NCBI RefSeq assembly: GCF_900156675.1
Contig: NZ_FTOH01000006.1
Coordinates: 186,001-250,000, forward strand
Length of the DNA stretch: 64,000 nucleotides
Direction of reading: 5' to 3'
Source: Thalassolituus maritimus
GTDB lineage: Bacteria; Pseudomonadota; Gammaproteobacteria; Pseudomonadales; Oceanobacteraceae
Position 1 is the stretch's first letter. The number at the start of each line of letters is the position of its first letter. Positions 62,673-64,000 of the stretch are shown here, in pieces. The position numbers and the translations under genes are program-made. The notes under the pieces are model-generated. The model did not search any database, was not told the origin of the DNA, and was given only the letters and a program-made list of their open reading frames with translations.

Positions 62673-64000
62673 TGACGCATCGCATTATTGAAGACGTTAC
62701 AGAAAAAATTCGTCAGCGAAGTCTCGATACGAGAGCCAGGTATCTGTCTCAGATGGAAGACGCTGCGCAGCAGGGGCCGGTGAGAACAGCTTTAAGCTGT
62801 ACGAATCTGGCGCATGATTATGCTTCTGCCAGTGACGATGAAAAAATGATTCTGACGAGCAGCAGTCGCGGCGCTAACGTTGCCATCATTAATGCGTACA
62901 ACGATGTGCTTTCGGCACACGCACCTTATCGCCACTATCCCGAAAAATTGAAAACTTATCTGGCAGAAAAGCATCACGTCGCGCAGGTTGCAGGCGGAGT
63001 TCCGGCAATGTGCGATGGTGTCACTCAAGGTCAGACCGGGATGGAAATGTCTTTGTTCAGCCGTGATGTGATCGCCATGAGCACTGCGGTTGCACTGTCA
63101 CATCAAGTATTTGATGGCAGTCTGATGCTGGGCATCTGTGACAAAATTGTTCCGGGGCTGTTGATGGCGGCACTGCGTTTTGGCCATTTACCCGCGGTAT
63201 TTGTTCCGTCTGGCCCGATGCACAGTGGTATCAGCAATTCGGATAAAGCCAAGACCCGCCAGGCATACGCCCGGGGGGATGTTGGCGAGGCCGAGCTACT
63301 CAAAAGCGAAATGGGGTCCTACCACAGCGAAGGCACCTGTACCTTTTACGGTACCGCGAATTCCAACCAGATGCTGATGGAGATCATGGGGTTGCAGTTA
63401 CCCGGATCGTCTTTTGTCAGCCCGAACGGCCCATTAAGAGATGCCCTGACCCGGGCCGCAGCGCATCAGTTGGCTGAAATCACCGCCTTGGAACCCGGCT
63501 ATATGCCGATCGCCAGAATCGTTGATGAGAAAGTCATGGTGAATGCCATGGTGGGTCTGCTGGCGACCGGTGGTTCTACGAATCACAGCATCCATCTCGT
63601 CGCCATTGCCCGAATGGCCGGCATTGTTATCGACTGGCAGGACATGGCGGAGCTGTCCGATGTTGTGCCATTACTGACCCGTATGTACCCCAATGGCAGC
63701 GCCGACGTGAATGCGTTCGAGGTGGCGGGTGGTATGCCTTTCCTGATCAGAGAACTGCTCGATGCGGGGCTCCTACATGAAGACGTGAATACTATCCTGG
63801 GTGAAGGTTTACGCCAGTGGTGCAGAAAGCCTGTGCTTGATGCGTCCGGTGAACTTGCCTGGACGAACGTGGCCGCTGAGTCTGCAGACCTGTCTGTGTT
63901 GGCACCTGCGCACGCGCCGTTTCTGCGAGAGGGGGGCATGAAGCTAGTGAGTGGAAACCTTGGGCGCGCCGTCATGAAGGTTTCTGCAGTGCCTGATGAC
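62672..64000 (+). CDS. edd: Phosphogluconate dehydratase Edd, 3'-truncated by the window edge
   Basis: The first 443 codons of the IlvD/Edd-family [4Fe-4S] enzyme of the Entner-Doudoroff pathway. The cluster Cys regions VPAMCDGVTQG, GICDKIVPGLLM and GTCTFYGTANSNQMLMEIMGL are all present. Three-gene zwf-pgl-edd order indicates glucose use through the Entner-Doudoroff route. The remaining part lies beyond 64000. Confidence 0.97.
   Translation, partial: MTHRIIEDVTEKIRQRSLDTRARYLSQMEDAAQQGPVRTALSCTNLAHDYASASDDEKMILTSSSRGANVAIINAYNDVLSAHAPYRHYPEKLKTYLAEKHHVAQVAGGVPAMCDGVTQGQTGMEMSLFSRDVIAMSTAVALSHQVFDGSLMLGICDKIVPGLLMAALRFGHLPAVFVPSGPMHSGISNSDKAKTRQAYARGDVGEAELLKSEMGSYHSEGTCTFYGTANSNQMLMEIMGLQLPGSSFVSPNGPLRDALTRAAAHQLAEITALEPGYMPIARIVDEKVMVNAMVGLLATGGSTNHSIHLVAIARMAGIVIDWQDMAELSDVVPLLTRMYPNGSADVNAFEVAGGMPFLIRELLDAGLLHEDVNTILGEGLRQWCRKPVLDASGELAWTNVAAESADLSVLAPAHAPFLREGGMKLVSGNLGRAVMKVSAVPDD

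Overview
The window is chromosomal DNA of a gammaproteobacterium, most likely a marine relative of the Pseudomonadales/Oceanospirillales. Supports are a ruvC-ruvA-ruvB-ybgC-tolQ-tolR-tolA-tolB-pal-cpoB run, a nadA-bepA-tusA-permease-dapA-bamC-MBL-purC run, and a zwf-pgl-edd Entner-Doudoroff operon, all in Pseudomonas-like order and with high protein similarity. No species can be named from the sequence alone.

Layout. 1-4.1 kb: 3'-truncated tail-specific protease gene (prc), a hotdog thioesterase, a LysR regulator and an EamA permease. 4.2-15.4 kb: clpB with a sigma-32-like promoter, a PrcB-like lipoprotein, ruvCAB, the tol-pal operon and two identical tandem tRNA-Lys genes, each with its own sigma-70-like promoter. 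15.5-45.8 kb: one uninterrupted minus-strand operon of 21 genes (about 30.3 kb) encoding an extracellular-type contractile injection system (eCIS). 46.4-53.5 kb: nadA to purC. 53.7-64 kb: an outer-membrane beta-barrel protein, an M48 peptidase with a frameshifted DUF898 gene, lipoproteins, an FKBP isomerase, tRNA-Pro and tRNA-Asn, galU, and zwf-pgl-edd running off the right end.

The eCIS is the accessory part of the window. Read 5'->3' on the minus strand it encodes: DUF4255 tube terminator, a beta-rich protein, sheath, tube, a divergent sheath-like protein, a second tube protein, a CIS tube-adaptor protein, a 54-aa DUF5908 protein, a gpD-like hub, a gpV-like spike, a protein with a C-terminal membrane segment, gp25, a gpJ-like baseplate protein (TIGR02243-like), a gpI-like baseplate protein (TIGR02242-like), three proteins that seem to share an N-terminal domain, a tape-measure candidate, an AAA+ ATPase, a 1225-aa DUF4157 (eCIS core) protein with an HELTH metal site and an HNH-like motif, and a TPR protein. 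Genes overlap or lie within a few tens of bases, so the set is probably co-transcribed from the 628-bp gap before nadA. No recognisable tail fibre and no PAAR tip gene is present. Together with the membrane-segment protein this raises the possibility of a cell-retained, membrane-docked machine rather than a freely released one.

The operon sits directly beside tRNA-Lys, between gene blocks that are close neighbours in pseudomonads, which suggests insertion at a known tRNA-Lys hotspot; no integrase or att repeat is visible.
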